A DNA stretch of 64,000 bases from Topomyia yanbarensis (taxonomy: Eukaryota; Arthropoda; Insecta; Diptera; Culicidae), in contig NC_080670.1 of the NCBI RefSeq assembly GCF_030247195.1, forward strand, positions 157,306,580 to 157,370,579. The letters run 5' to 3'. The position numbers and the translations under genes are program-made. The notes under the pieces are model-generated. The model had not been told where the DNA came from and made no database searches. It saw only the letters and a list, made by a program, of their open reading frames with translations. Below are positions 45,250 through 58,499 of this stretch, piece after piece; the stretch's first letter is position 1, and each line of letters opens with the position of its first letter.

Positions 45250-48200
45250 CAAGTAGGGCTCCATGTTAGCTGCGGACAACTAGAGAGCAAAAGAAAGAAA
45301 GCACAATTACCTAAACTTTTCACTTTAACACTACTAAACTTGGAAATCAGTCTATCTGATAAAATGTAGATGATTAAATGGTTGGGAGTGGGTGTCAGAA
45401 GGTTGAGACCACTTAAACCCATTATAGATTTATCCAAAAGCTATTGTTATCTGTCATATATTTTTTTAACGAAAAAAGAATTGCAGTATTAACATTCAAT
45501 AACTTCTATCAGTAGTTTGAGGATGCAAGGCAGTATATTATAGACATAATCTAGCAACACAAATGACGCGTAGCTAGTATGTAATGCTTCAATTTACCAA
45601 AAATCATTCGATTCCAATCTAATTAGAAAGAACAAATTCGGATCCACTTTCTGTTTTACGATAAGAGGCAAGTGATTTCGTCAAACAATACCTTCCGGGT
45701 AGCAAAAATCAAATTACGCACCACATTCAGACAGAAAAATCACTCTCATTTAATGACTAAATTACTGTTCATTTATATGTTTTTAAAAGTGTCCCTTCTG
45801 GAAGCGAAATTGTCCACTCTTTGTGCTGCTCATCGGATCGGGGCAGGAAATCCCATAATCGTAATCGTAAAAACTTTTTTCCTCCACTCTCAAGAAATTG
45901 TCGCTCACACAGGACTTAATCGAATCATTTTCATTTGCGTCATTTTTTTCCTATACTTTGCCCCTATTCCCCCCAACCACTGTCGCTGCTTGACTGGTTT
46001 GTCACTTTTCTTCTCTTGTTAGAAGCATATTTTCCTATCGAGATCCCTACGCCGTCGCTATTCTCCAGGAACAGCATTCAAGGATGGATTGATGGATAAT
46101 TGACATCGACTGCCACTTCAGCCCGGCTAGTGCGATTGTTGCGTTGCTTCTTCCCGGATTGCCGACCAACCCGGGATCATGAAACGTGACTAAAGGAGGG
46201 TGGTGGCGCAAGTGGTCCTTTACTCGCACAACTTTATGTTTTACAACCAATACAGATTTTATTGAAACGACAATAGAATCACTCTCCAGTTGATGGTGAT
46301 TTTTCTCATCTAATAATCGTAAAAAAAATCGAGACAAATCTCGGAGCGAATACCTACCCAAGTGCGGAGGTGAAGTTGACAAAAAAAATTTGAACATTAT
46401 TGATAACAATGTAGCCCGCTTGACACAAAGGTCCCTCTCTTCAACGGCATACGCAATGAATGTTTCATCAAAAAGGATAAAAAAGCAGCGAGCACGCATA
46501 AAGCGTTTATGATTATCGCCCTTATTATTATGATGGCAGTCAAAGGCGAAAAAAGCAAACTCGCCCTCCTAACATGGGTGCGGTCCTTTGACGATGCCCT
46601 CCGGCAACACGGCTGCAATGTCCTTTGAAATCGGTTGTCATTTGAATGAAGGTTGACCGAAGAAGGATGGTTGATATGGCAATTTTATGCTCACTGGTAA
46701 AGTGTTTCCGGGCGAGGCCACTCGGACAGAGGATTATCTTACGGATTGAGCGACGGCCACCCGGGGAACATGTGTGAAGAGTGGTTGTTGCTGGGCATTT
46801 TCGAGCTTTGTGAAGATTTCCGTGATAAGATAATGACCGTTTGGAGGATGCTTTGATGAAGTTATATTTAGCTGTGGAATGGTTTGATCCAAGTGATTCA
46901 CCCTCCTTTCCACTGTTAGTTTATTAGTGCATGGCCATATTTGTGAATAAGTTAACTGTACCTAATTATAATGGTTTTAGACTGGTGTCCATAGTGTGTT
47001 TAACATAAAATGACAAGGTGGTGATAATGACCGAAGTCCCTTGGTCGATTTCGTTACATGCAAAGACTGCTGTTAAAAATTTTATTATATCGCAAACGAA
47101 CATTCTAGTCTAATAATCTAACAAGACTGTCTATCGATTCTCATCAGAAACACTTATGAGGTAACCATCAAAAGCACGCCATTATTAATATCCTTCGACA
47201 CTGCGGGTAACGCGGGTGGCGTCGTGAAAACTGTCGAATGGAAACTGACATCAACTAAAAGCTACAAATGTGCATGAATTCACCAAAAAATCTTGCTGGA
47301 TAGCAGCTCTAAAAATATTCACCTTTATTGACCTATTTTTAAGAGTTAATAGAAGTTGTCAAACAGATCTTTATAGACTGTCTTGTTGTTTTGGAACTCT
47401 ATATTAAACGTTCACAATAAGTAACACACGATCATAAATGAATGGTTGTATTTAATTATTCAGGAAACATTTTAACATGATTTAATTTATAAGGGTAATT
47501 TAAAAATGCAAATCGTAAACCAAAAACGAGTTCATATACCCGTAAATAATAAACAACTCTCTACGGCAAAAATCTGAATATTGAGGGAGACGTAATGGTG
47601 GACATTGATATATAAAATCATATTCGGATAATCGTTCTGAAATAATTCAATCATAACCGCCGACACTTTCATTCAATGCAAGCATTTTAATGGACCGGAA
47701 GCGGACTGCGTTTGATCTACAAAGTAACCAAATGTGACAAATGTATTTTGCAACCCCTCCCCCGTGTCCTGCACCCAATTGGAGCGAAATGTAGCTTCGC
47801 GAACATAAATATTTATGCACCGTCAATCGCACTTCGCGCCGCTTTTTAGCGTTGTAAAACAGATTCAGTTGATTGATTTTATCTTTTCATCTCTCGCTTG
47901 CCAACCGTTGCCAACCATAAGCATCAGATGAAACAGGATTTACTGCCGGATTGGTCGTAAACCAATTATAACATGCTTCATAATCAATCAGGACACTCGT
48001 CCCCCACACTCCGACCGGACCAACAATCGACCCGAATCGGGCGGTGGGTAAGTTGGCACCTGATTCATCTCGTCGCCGATGCATTTGTAAAATCCTATCG
48101 GTTTTCCGAAGCCCTAAAATGCATTCTCTAATATAGCCTGAAGTGCTTTTTGAGGCTACCTTCCCACCCAATCGGTTACCTCAACTACTTCGATCCAACC

Positions 48201-49103
48201 ATACTCAATATTATAATTTTCTCGGCAATAAATCAACACTTTGCTGCCCGGGCTTGTTTATGTGTAAGTTCTATTTACCCAGACACAAGTAACCCCTTCT
48301 CCCAACACTTTATGCCGAAGGGGTATGTGTATCCGTTGGTCATCCATGCGGGAAGAGTTTTGAATAGAAAACACTTAAATAGTGGCTACTTTGTAACACT
48401 CTTCTTTGGACTCGAAAGGGGACGAAGATTAATTCTCCGTTCGCCTTCCACAATTGAGCTCCTAGCCAGTAGGGGGTTGGTTCCGTGCCAGCATAGCTAC
48501 GAACTACGAATGTGACACTGGACATCGGCATCGGATAGACAAACCGACGCGATGCATGGACGGATTAAAATTGGAAATTGGAAATGGACAACAAAAGGCG
48601 GCCATAAATCTCAATAAATACAAAGTGTCGATAGCAGTTTACCCAGGAGACTGTAGCCCTTTTGCTAGGGGCATTGGTCTGCACTTTATCGAGCGTGACA
48701 GTCTCTTTGGACGCTCACTAAACTCTACACGGTGCTACCCCCGTGCACTAGAAGTGTCTGCTATTGCAAGATTACCCTTTCCTGGAGTTGACATTGCAGC
48801 GAAATTGGCGGTACAACGAGTAATGTCATTATAATTCATTCCAAACACGATTATAATTAAATAACTCCCTGGGATGAAGTTTGTCCGAAGGAAAAGGATT
48901 AAGTTACGTTTTGGGACGGAGGCAGGATTTTTGCATGAACTGTTTGTTTGAGGCTGCTCTAACCAACGATAGCGATACCTTTCGTGAATGGGTGGAGACT
49001 TCTCATGAAATGCGAGTAAAGATAAGCTGACGGTAGGTACTATGCAAAATTTCCCAAACGAGAAAATTTTTGGACAAGGCCAATTTTTTATTCATCAGAA
49101 CAT
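45250..49103. other. no gene recognised
   Basis: Unique-looking DNA. The longest ORFs (46047-46499 minus, 150 codons; 48150-48515 plus, 121 codons) overlap other ORFs or lack any motif. AT-rich words such as AACATAAATATTTATG (about 47803) lie in otherwise GC-moderate sequence, as in regulatory DNA, but this is only an impression. Confidence 0.4.
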
Positions 49104-49243
49104 TAGCATTAAGTCACTGATAATTACTGACGACAAGAATCTGAAACACAAAAAACTAAGCTTCGTGTTAGGTACTCATAAAGGTTAGTTTTTTTTGTGT
49201 TTCAGATTCAAGTCTTCAGTAACTAACACCAACTTAATGCTAG
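49104..49243. repeat. 140-bp hairpin (inverted repeat)
   Basis: TTAGCATTAAGT...GAATCTGAAACACAAAAA at left is inverted as GTGTTTCAGATTC...CTTAATGCTAG at right. The arms are about 57 bp and the loop about 25 bp. Possibly a small MITE; no target duplication seen. Confidence 0.75.
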
Positions 49244-50721
49244 TTAGATCAGTCCAAACCAACACCAAATTGGTGCTAGCTAGACACTAGAATCCAAAAA
49301 GTCATACGTCTTGCGAGATCGTCTAAACAACTGTCTTGTAAAATTGTATCAACCGAATCGATCAAATGAGCGATTGAAAGGTTTTCTCCGTATAGGTTTT
49401 CTTGAAAAGACGAAATCATTTCAGTTCTACTTCAAAGAGGATATGAACAGTGGCGGATCCAGTGTGGAGGGTCCTGGGGGTTTGGACACAACACTTCAAG
49501 CATATTTTAAAAAAGTTCTTACTTGTATTCTTGCAACACCATACATTCCATTGGTGTGGCGGAAAATAATTGCAAAAATCATGCCCGAAGGTGGCCGTAG
49601 ACAAAGAACTTTAGACCGATCAGTCTGATCTCCTTCCTTCTCAAATCAGCAAAAAAGGTTTGTTCGATCACTACATCCGGGAGTTTAGTTCGCTGAATGC
49701 AATGTAACATGCACCTCGCTACATAATGTTGTCTACAACATTGAAAACGCTTTTTCGCAAAAAGTAAGAAGTTTTTCGTGATATTGAAGGTACCTGCATA
49801 AATCACGAACTGGATACAAGCAATGCTTAGCAACCGACATATGTGCCCATTAGGACATAACATTTTTTTTAAATCCCAATGTAATTTTATAACAAATGAC
49901 AAAGTAAGCTCAGATGCCAAATTTCACATCATTTGGACAATTTTAGACCAAATAAAATAGTTCATATCAACTCCATTTAACAATAAATTATTACTAAATT
50001 TTCAATTGAAAAATACGGGAAGTTGGGGTATTAGGTAATTTGATAAAATGGATTCTAGCCTAAATGTCAAAAAACCGATGTTTCTGAATTTTACCGGTAA
50101 CGAAACTATTTCCATTTTTCACGTCCAGCAAGGTTCATTTAATAAAAATTGATTGAAGAATAATAGAGATAAATGCACGAAGAAGTGATAAAATTTAATA
50201 TGAACGACAGAATACCCTAGAACTCCAACTTCTCGTATTCTGAAACAGGTCGCAAAGATACCATTTTATTGCGGAGATTTTTTTTACTTTAGAATATCTG
50301 CAAAATAGGTATGATTTGCAGCATAGAGCAGAATGGTTATTAAGAATTAGAGATTTTTGGGGCAGAATGTCCAAAAACTTCAACTTCCCGTATTTTTTGA
50401 GAAACGGAAATGTTTCTATTGAAATGCTAAAAATATTTTGTTCACAAAAATGCATAAACTGAAATTTTCCGAATACTACTTCAAAAGTTGTAGCATTTAA
50501 TATATAGGGGAATGTGTTCGGTTGTTTTTGGTTTGTTTTGTTTTTGGCTCACAACCAGTGCACAATGGCGCAGTAGTGGGGGGAGGGGGGTTTGGGTTAC
50601 ATACCCTCCTCGAAATATTTCGAAGAAATTTGAAAAAAAAAACAAAAATATCCCTAATATTTTAAATGGAATTCCCAGAGTTCCGTTTGCAAAATTTATC
50701 TTGTGAGAATATTTCCTTGTA
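49244..50721. other. no gene recognised
   Basis: AT-rich DNA. CAGTGGCGGATCCAG near 49448 looks like a hAT-type left end, but no right end was found. G-rich and A-rich tracts lie at 50575-50650. Confidence 0.45.
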
Positions 50722-50979
50722 GTGAAAATTGGTGGAAGACCTCGACACCTACCTGTCGGCTCGTTGTGGAGGCTAGGTCAACCGCCGAGCACTACAACGA
50801 GTAGATCGCTGCAAAGCAAAGAGCTAAATGGCTCCTGGTATCGCGACAAAACTGGGAACTTATTGGTTCACGAAACGGATATCGGTATTGAGAGAATTTC
50901 CGCCACATTCTGTTGTCCTTGAAGTATCCCCATAACGACCACCACGCGATTCGTTCTCGCATCGGCCAATGGAACCCTG

Positions 50980-52450
50980 CTGCAGCACGGCGAAGGACGA
51001 CCGGCAAGCTAAAGTGGAAGACGAAAGTCTTTAACAAAAACCTCTTTGTTGAGTCACTTCGGCGAACAGCGGAATCAAGTACATTGATGCGGCTGATCTA
51101 ACAAGAAGGATTGTAACGGCTCGTGACGTTACAATGCCACGAAAACTGGAGTCATGCAGTAGACGGTGTGCAGCTTACTGGTTAAATGAGTAGCTCAGTA
51201 CGCTACACGCTGCTTGTCTTAGAGCCATAAAGCACGCTCAGAGAGCAAGATCGAAGAGTGAGAAAGGAGCGCAAGCAACGTTTCGAGAAGATCTATCTGG
51301 TCACCGACACCGTACAGTGAAGAAGAAGGAGCTGACACAGCCGAGTGGCAAGCGACTAACGACGAGTTCAAAGAAGCGTCGATGTGACTAAAATCAAAGA
51401 AAACCCCCGGTCCGGATGAAATGCTATCGTGGCGCTGAAAGCTGCGATCCTGGCATATCCGGACATTAAGGAGGCTACTGTTGAAGTCTTTAGATGATGG
51501 CAATTTCCTCGAAGTATGGAAGTCACCGGGCCATCCAGCTTCGTATAGGCCAATGCCGCAGCGCTACACAGAAGAATGAGCCAGATCCTGAAGAGCTACT
51601 TCCAGAGTAGAGTACTATCAAATACAAATTTGTATTTGGTACTACTGTACGCGACGAACAAAGGGCGAGTCGCAGCAGGCGTTTCTCAGGGCTCCATTCT
51701 CGGTCCAACTCTTTGGAACGGGATGTACGCTGGGGTCTTAACACTGCGGCTGCCCAGGAAAGTGAAAATCGTGGGTTTCGTGGACGACGTGTCACTATCT
51801 GTGGTGATTGAGACACTTGAAGAAATGGAGATGACGGAGACAATAGATGCGATCGAGAGCTGGATGAACGAGGTCAAGCTGCAAATAGCTCACCACTAGA
51901 CGGATGTGTTGTTGGTCAGCAACTGCAAAGCGGTTCAGCGGATACAGATTACCATCGAAGGGCATATGATTGCATCGAAGCGTGCACTGAAGCAATTGGG
52001 AGTGATAATAGATGACTGGTTAAACTTTAACAAGCACATTGATTACACTTGCCTAATGTCGGTATATTATCTAGTGTTTCGTCATCGATATTGCGATATG
52101 GGGCCAAGCGGAACCGCGAAAAGCTGAATAGGATGTTCCGGCTGGTTGTCGTACGAGTTGCGATTACGTACCGGAGGCAGTATGCGTTATCGCTCAGATG
52201 ATTCCCATCTGTATCACACTGGCGGAGGATATCAAGTGCTAAAATCAATAAAACGTCAGAAACGTGATTAAGATGATGAGAATCGATTCGATGGTGACGT
52301 GGTAGCAGGAATGAGTCAATAGAAAACACGGAGAAATTACCTTCCACCTGCAATAGCTCCTATCGAGATACGGTTTTTTCATCGGTTCGGGAACGCAACG
52401 TCACCATTGTGCCCGGAGTGTGAGAACGTCGAGGAGACACCGGAGCATGT
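50980..52450 (+). pseudogene. R1 ORF2 remnant
   Basis: KWKTKVFNKNLFVESLRR (51012-51065), VALKAAILAYPDI (51430-51468), SQILKSYFQSRVL (51579-51617), VSQGSILGPTLWNGMYAG (51684-51737), KIVGFVDDVSLSV (51765-51803; FVDD in place of FADD), LQIAHH (51880-51897), LLVSNCKAVQRIQI (51909-51950), LGVIIDDWLNFNKHIDYTC (51999-52052), then PLCPECENVEETPEHV (52400-52450). Deletions remove the first catalytic Asp block and the central thumb. Stops occur throughout. Confidence 0.78.
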
Positions 52451-52479
52451 ATGAATCCGACCACGGCACCCCACTGGTT

Positions 52480-53220
52480 GTTCCGATAGAAATATAGTGA
52501 ACACCAAAGAAGAATCAGTATTTGGAGAACTTTTTCCGCCAGGGAACTTTCCGTTAGCGTAAGCTAGATTCGCGGATCGCGGGACATCGGGGCACCAGGG
52601 AACCGGATGCCCTGCTTCACCGGAATCGCCGAACTGACTTCGGTACCTAGCATATTGGCTCGATTTCGGGAGAACTTCTCTCACGGGGAACTTTCTGTCG
52701 GTGTAGGTAAGGTCCATCGTCGGGGACTAGACCGAGTAGCTCGCGAACAAATCGAGGAGCTGAATGGCTAATCAAGGAAGTAGTGCTAAATGGCACATGA
52801 AAAGAACTAAAGGGCTTAAAGGAGTTACGGTCACGGAGCAAAGGACTCAAGAAGTTGTGCTACTGAAACCAAAGAAGAATCGGTATCGGGAGAACTTCTT
52901 TCGCCGGGGAACTCTCCATCAGCGTACAGTTAGATTCACCACCGGGAACTAGACTACGTAGACCGCGACGAGACACCACCAGTGCGCCTGGGGCTCCAGC
53001 AAACCGAACGCCCTACTCTACCGGAATCGCCGAACTGACCTCGGCTCCTGGCTGGTTGGCTCGCTTTCGAACTTCTCTCGCCGGGCAACTATTTGTCGGA
53101 GTAGGCTAAAGACTCGACCGAGTAGTTCGCGAACAAGACGGAAGCTCAACGAGGAAATGGTACTAAATGGCACAAAGAAACTGAAGGGCTCAGTAAATTA
53201 GTAGGGGAAGAGCACTAATT
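52480..53220 (+). repeat. tandem modules in R1 3' UTR
   Basis: CACCGGAATCGCCGAACTGAC at about 52618 recurs at about 53018, a 400-bp period. Within it shorter modules recur: GGGAGAACTT(C/T), GGGGAACT(T/C)TC, GGGACTAGAC.GAGTAG and AAATGGCACA. The same modules occur in the other R1 tails of the window. Confidence 0.7.
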
Positions 53221-53500
53221 CTAGACCCACAGCTAGCTTTCCTAGTACCATACAGAAATTACCACGTTGTGTGGGTGGTCGAAAACAGGTAGTGTATCGA
53301 GGATGAGTGATGTAACTTTACTAAAAAAAACTAGTTGGATAGGAGTGTGTGCTGTGCACATAAAAAATCTCTTCCCGAAGTAATGCCGGGAAGGAATCAG
53401 GTTCCGTGCAAGATTAGTTGTATTAGCGGGTCGGGTGACAACCCAAACCCGTTCCCTGAGTTGTTGGTTTTTGTACATTTTTTTCCTGCTCAGATTGTTT

Positions 53501-55210
53501 TGGAACATTTTTCATATATATACAAAAAATATTCATATCCCCCCACCCGAAAATTTCTCTTACCACGACACTGCTCACAATATTACTCCAATTGAACAAT
53601 TTATGGGAATAAGCATACCAATGGAAAGCTATATGCCCTGTCTAATAACTTATGAAAGAATTTTTGTATTGTAACGACATGTAATTAGTAAGGGACTGGA
53701 AGGTGAAATATTTTTCAACTATTAAGAGCCATAGTACTCAAGGAAGAGAAAGGATTTGAATTAAGAAAGTTTAGAAAAGCGTGGAGTAGGGTCAATGAGC
53801 AAGCTTAGAGTTTCCCGGCAAATCAACTCTTTGTCTTCTGCAACGCAGGAGTCAGGATCTTTTGGCATTAAATGGGAAGTTGTGGCAAATTGGGTAATCT
53901 GTAATCAGAAAACTCATATTTTTTATAGTCACGTTGGCTATGTTTAGACGAGAGGGAATTCTTATATTTTATAATTTGTAAAAGTTATGTAACGATTTGT
54001 AAAAATTTACAATATTTACTTTATTTTTTGGCCTATTAGGGACCATGAAAATGCAACAAATTGACATTTTGCAAATCCCTCTCGGGAAAACATAGCGGTA
54101 TGCTCTGACCGGTTAAAAACACTACTTTCGAGGAAACGTGTTTAAAGATAAAGTACGGTGTATAACTCGATAATAGTAACTTACTAGATAATCTACTATA
54201 CCTGTTCTTTGCTTTGCATATTTTGCTCTCTCTGTTGAATCCGGGCCTTTTTTACCACGACACCCACTTTACGTTCAGAACGAGTTATACGTTCATTGTC
54301 AAGTCGAGTAGCACATCTTTCAGCTTCAGTCCCCAAGGTAATTCCCATCACCTCTATAGTTTGTAAGATTGATGAAAATCCTTGGTTGAAGATACTGACT
54401 GCCAAATAAGTAACAACATTGACCACCTGCCTGCCAGAATTCGTTCATATTTTCTGGTGCTAAGGAACAGATTCCACTATTCAGAGACTCATTGAAGTTT
54501 CGGGTGTGAACTCCTAAGCATTTCTAATAAATCATCAGATGATAGACTTCGTAGAACCTGACATGTTCGAAAGATTCTAAAGTTCCTTTTACTTGAGCCT
54601 GACGCCACTTGCACCAACTGTCCTCACCGGGTGAACACTTTGAGTGTTGGGGATTTTCGTCTGATGCTGAGCAGTGTTCGAGGGAAGCCCAGATTGCATT
54701 TCGCATATGTTTTACAGAATTTGAGTTTCTCCGAATCACCAGCCCATAAAATTTTGTTAGCTCGCTAATTGATTTGTCCGTCAACTTTCCCTTTCCTTTC
54801 CACCGATACCTTTGTTTTCTTTCTGCAGTTATCGTAATATCGTTCCCATACGCTTCTCAACCTGTCCGACGCATTCTTTCTTCCGTACGATAATCTCGTT
54901 TCCAAAAAAAACAAAAAACCATTCACAGACGATCACATACACAGAATCCGTCAAGAATGGTGAATTCTTTAAACAGTGATTTTTCCATAAACAAGCGTCA
55001 TCGTGATGCGCTGCGCTTAGTATCTCAGAAACGGCTGGAGATGGGTACCTTTTGGTTCCCACAAATATGCCAAGGAATGTGATTTTCACAAAATTCTTTC
55101 AGTGGCGTATTCTCAGCTACATATTGATTGAAATTAAACAAAGAAAAAAAAATCGATTTTTTGAAACCATGAGAGTAGAAGACCCCCTTAAATCGTGATT
55201 GTAAGTTACA
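53501..55210. other. no gene recognised
   Basis: AT-rich DNA with short chance ORFs only. Confidence 0.5.
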
Positions 55211-55268
55211 AGACGTGACAATAGGGGGAGGGGGGCGTTTTTGTTCAAATTTTACGTCAGAATGGTCC
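55211..55268. mobile_element. decayed PIF/Harbinger-type right end
   Basis: GGGGGAGGGGGG, a spacer, then TTTACGTCA..ATGGTCC resembles the right end of the MITE at 17095-18961. Confidence 0.45.
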
Positions 55269-55397
55269 AGCTCTTGATTGGTTGATACTGACTTTTTGCA
55301 CCGTACCCAATGTTACTGCAGGGATATCGAAATGATTTTTGGCAGTGCTGCTAAATTTATAGGAAAAGATTTTGACAAATAAAATTAGTATCGTTAA

Positions 55398-55916
55398 CCC
55401 ATTCATGTCCATGTTGTTTGTGGACAACAACGTTTCCAAACAGCTATAACTTTTGATTGAGGCGAGATTTGCGCATAAAAACAAGTAAGGTTCATTAATG
55501 TGATTATTGCCTTTAATTTGAGTATTAACAGTTATAAAGATCAGCTCTAGAACTGAAGTTATTGCAATTAGTCTGATTGGATTCCGATGGAGCAGTGCTG
55601 CCAGGGACAGTTTGCGTTGACGACGGAAAATGATTTTTTCATATATCTTCGTTATGGTGCAATATTATTGAAGACTGATAAAACTTACCAATTTAGACTA
55701 TAGTTGGCTACGTTTTCCACGTAATTGGACTATTGTAAATATTCTAGGAGAATTGTACGAGCATTAGAAGGTAAAAATTGACCAGCTTCTAGCACTGCCA
55801 TGGAAGCACCTATCTTTATGAAAATAGGCTTTTTCGTGTTTCTTGACTCCACCGTTTTCAAGGAATAATAGTTTGGAAACCCTACATGCACTAGAAAAAA
55901 GTTGGGCATGAAAGGG
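55398..55916. mobile_element. piggyBac-like MITE, copy 2
   Basis: Imperfect inverted ends (left CCCATTCATGTCCATGTTG; right GGGCATGAAAGGG). TTAA lies at 55394-55397 and the near-match TAAA at 55917-55920. The CCC..TTCATG ends and TTAA target are piggyBac-like. A decayed second copy is at 9530-9970. No ORF. Confidence 0.7.
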
Positions 55917-55920
55917 TAAA

Positions 55921-58499
55921 AAATTAAAAATGACTAAATTGAACTGAAATTGTGCGGCAAAGTGAAAGAAGTATTTATCATGCATTTACCGTATACGTAG
56001 TTGATTAACTATAACACAAATAAGACAGAAACCACATTAAAATCCAAAATTGTACAGAAAATGGCTTCATCAAACCTTACTAAACACTCATGATATGGAA
56101 AAACGGTGCCCTCCATCAATATAGTGGATTCAAGATACAAAACATCGTCGGCATAAAATAAATCGACAAAACTCCATTTTCATTAATAAAAATAGCAACA
56201 CTGTTTGGAAGATTTCGGCAGCTGGAACAGGATTTGGCGATAGATGTTTTCTTTTTCTATTTTCTGTTAATTCTATCGTTCATCTCACATAGCCTCTCTT
56301 TTTGCCTCACACAGTTTAAATAGACTGGCTGCATTTGACGTTCGATTTTTTGCAATTTGCATGTTTCGTCTCAGTTCGGCAGGGTGAAAATAGGCGAAAA
56401 GAAGGAAAAATAAGAAACCCATTGTCACGTCGTGTCTTAGGATACACTCACTCACTGCTCGTCTCTCTCTCCCTATTCTCTCTGAGCCATCTACCTTGTT
56501 CGAGAGAAGTTGATTTGGCTTCACTCTGGACGGAAAAAATATACAACGCCTTTGTCACCTACCAAATACTTATTAGAATTGTTTGTTTCCTGATGTATTC
56601 CAAATCAACTTGCATTCGTTCGTTCGAACAATACCTGCTCTCTTGGCACAACATATGGTTTAAAATACAAATTCAAAAGTATGGCATTATATTCTACAGT
56701 CACTGCTCGTATTATTATTACTTAAGCAGAAATAATATTTTTCCACCATATAAACTAAAATACACGTTTAATATTTGATTAAACGTATATGCTGTAAATA
56801 TGGCGGAAAGTTATTTAGTATAATAATACGACCAGGGACTGTAGAATCGACTATCATACTTTTCAATCCATCTTTTAAACCAATACGTTGTACCGCGAAA
56901 GCAGGCACTGTTCGAACGAACGAGTGCAAATTGATATGGAATGACATTAGGAATAAGGGTGGAAACCTACTCAACATCCTATCATTATCCGGTTACCCAA
57001 TTGCCATTTATAGTAATTTACATTGCCAACTATCATTGTTAGTTAAAATAAATAAATAATGCAACCAACTAAACACGAAGAAATGACACGACTGTGGTGA
57101 GTTCTCAGAAAAAACGCAGCTAACTTGTCAAGTAGAAAACAATAATTACTTTCCGGGAACCGAAGCATTTATCGGTTCTCCCGGAGCATCCGAACCCAAA
57201 ACAACTCATTTTATTTATTCCTGGAAATATGACTAAGTACCCGGTCGGCACAGAGTGAACAATCAACCGTGATTTGTGACAAGCGAAGGGTTAATTGTGG
57301 AAAACGTTCGGTCATCGTATAGCAGCAGGACCCCAAAGGCGAACCGCGACGGTGCAACCTCTGTCAACCGTTGCGAATTTGTTTCAATTTATATCCCCAA
57401 CTCCAGTGCGTATCATTCTGCTATATGTATAGCGTGCTGGACTAATCCTTCAATCGCACTGCATTTCGTCCTTTGATGTCTTCTTTCTGCTGTGGCAAAG
57501 GACACGGCCGATTCACGTCCCCACGACCGTAGCATCCAGCCATGTCCATCGGTCCGGTAATTGTTGTAAATGGAGCTTTGCGCGCCTCGGCGTTCGGCTG
57601 GGCTGATGATGTGACCGATGGCGAAACATTCATGCATCGCTAAACAGCTTAATTAATCTTTCACGGATTCATTTGTGCGTCTGGGCGGCGGCATGGCGTC
57701 CCAATTCCTCATACACACACCTTAGTTGTCGTAGCGACCGCAATTTTTTTCGCATTTCAATTTTGCGGCCACATATGCTGACCGCACACAACACCGCACG
57801 CACCACGTGTCGCCGTTTGGATCCGGAAAAGTGGGAAAGTCCCCTGCCGATGTAAACCCGCGCGCTCATATTTATTTATGTATGTAGATTTATCCTAGCA
57901 GAAAGGATAATTCATGTAATTGCTAGAGAAGTGGTCTCTGGTGCGAGGAACAGCAATACCATCGGGAAAAACAACATCAGATGTTACAGTACCTACCGGG
58001 CACGTAGGTGCCCATCACCGGCCGTGACCGGTTGTGGGATGAAAGAGAAACCAACGGAAGCGTAAATATTTGTCTGGCTACCCATCCTGACTGTGTCGTC
58101 TAATTCGATTATGCATTTTATAGTGCTCGTTTGGATTGAGTTCCGTGAGTTGCATCGATTCCTGTGGAACCTTCCAGCGTGATTGTTGTCGTTGAAGCGT
58201 AAACGGGGATCATATATTGATATCCCAATACGGTATTCAGAGATACGGATTTTGAACCATCGTCTGGGTTCCTTGGTAGCTAATACGACCTATGATCAAA
58301 ACGGGAGGAAGTAGCTTGGTTTGCAAGAAATTCACAATGTACGTGGTAAATGCGTGCAATGACGACTGAGGCGATAACTAAGATTCACTAATTTGCTTTC
58401 TCAATAAAAAAGTATTCAATCGCTCTGAAAATCGTCTTTTTAACCGAGGCCCGGTACAGCTATTCGATTCGATGACGAGTACGAAACATTTCTGTGTTT
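55921..58499. other. no gene recognised
   Basis: Unique-looking DNA. The 147-codon ORF at 56335-56778 (+) has no recognisable domain. GC-richer DNA at 57240-57860 could be regulatory or exonic but I can support no gene. Small palindromes lie near 58012-58035. Confidence 0.4.

Larger units (their letters stand above)
42119..45250 (+). mobile_element. R1-clade LINE, 5'-truncated, deleted copy
   Basis: Plus-strand R1 relative starting inside ORF2 right after the microsatellite. Coding remnants run to about 44100. From there to about 45250 comes 3' UTR-type DNA with short repeated modules (CGGGGAATTC, GGGAAACTCTC, CCGGAGACT), and a second C-terminal piece of a similar element lies inside at 44590-44760. 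Confidence 0.8.
50722..53500 (+). mobile_element. R1-clade LINE, rearranged copy with long repetitive 3' UTR
   Basis: It starts with 3' UTR-type modules (50722-50910) and then gives ORF2 remnants to about 52450. The long 3' UTR to about 53480 ends in the tail that is inverted at 16775-17094 and 58560-58850 (GTTCCCTGAGTTG then TTTTTGTACATTTTTT). UTR modules before and after the coding part suggest two copies in tandem or recombination between copies. Confidence 0.75.

Noticed and set aside
46047..46499. 150-codon minus-strand ORF
   Set aside because: No recognisable motif and no coding signal beyond being open; treated as chance.
48150..48515. 121-codon plus-strand ORF overlapping a minus-strand ORF
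   Set aside because: Mixed composition, no domain, partner ORF equally good; not supported.
49448..49475. hAT-type left end (CAGTGGCGGATCCAG)
   Set aside because: No inverted right end and no 8-bp duplicate found within 1.5 kb.
56335..56778. 147-codon plus-strand ORF
   Set aside because: Aromatic-rich text typical of translated AT-rich DNA; no domain.
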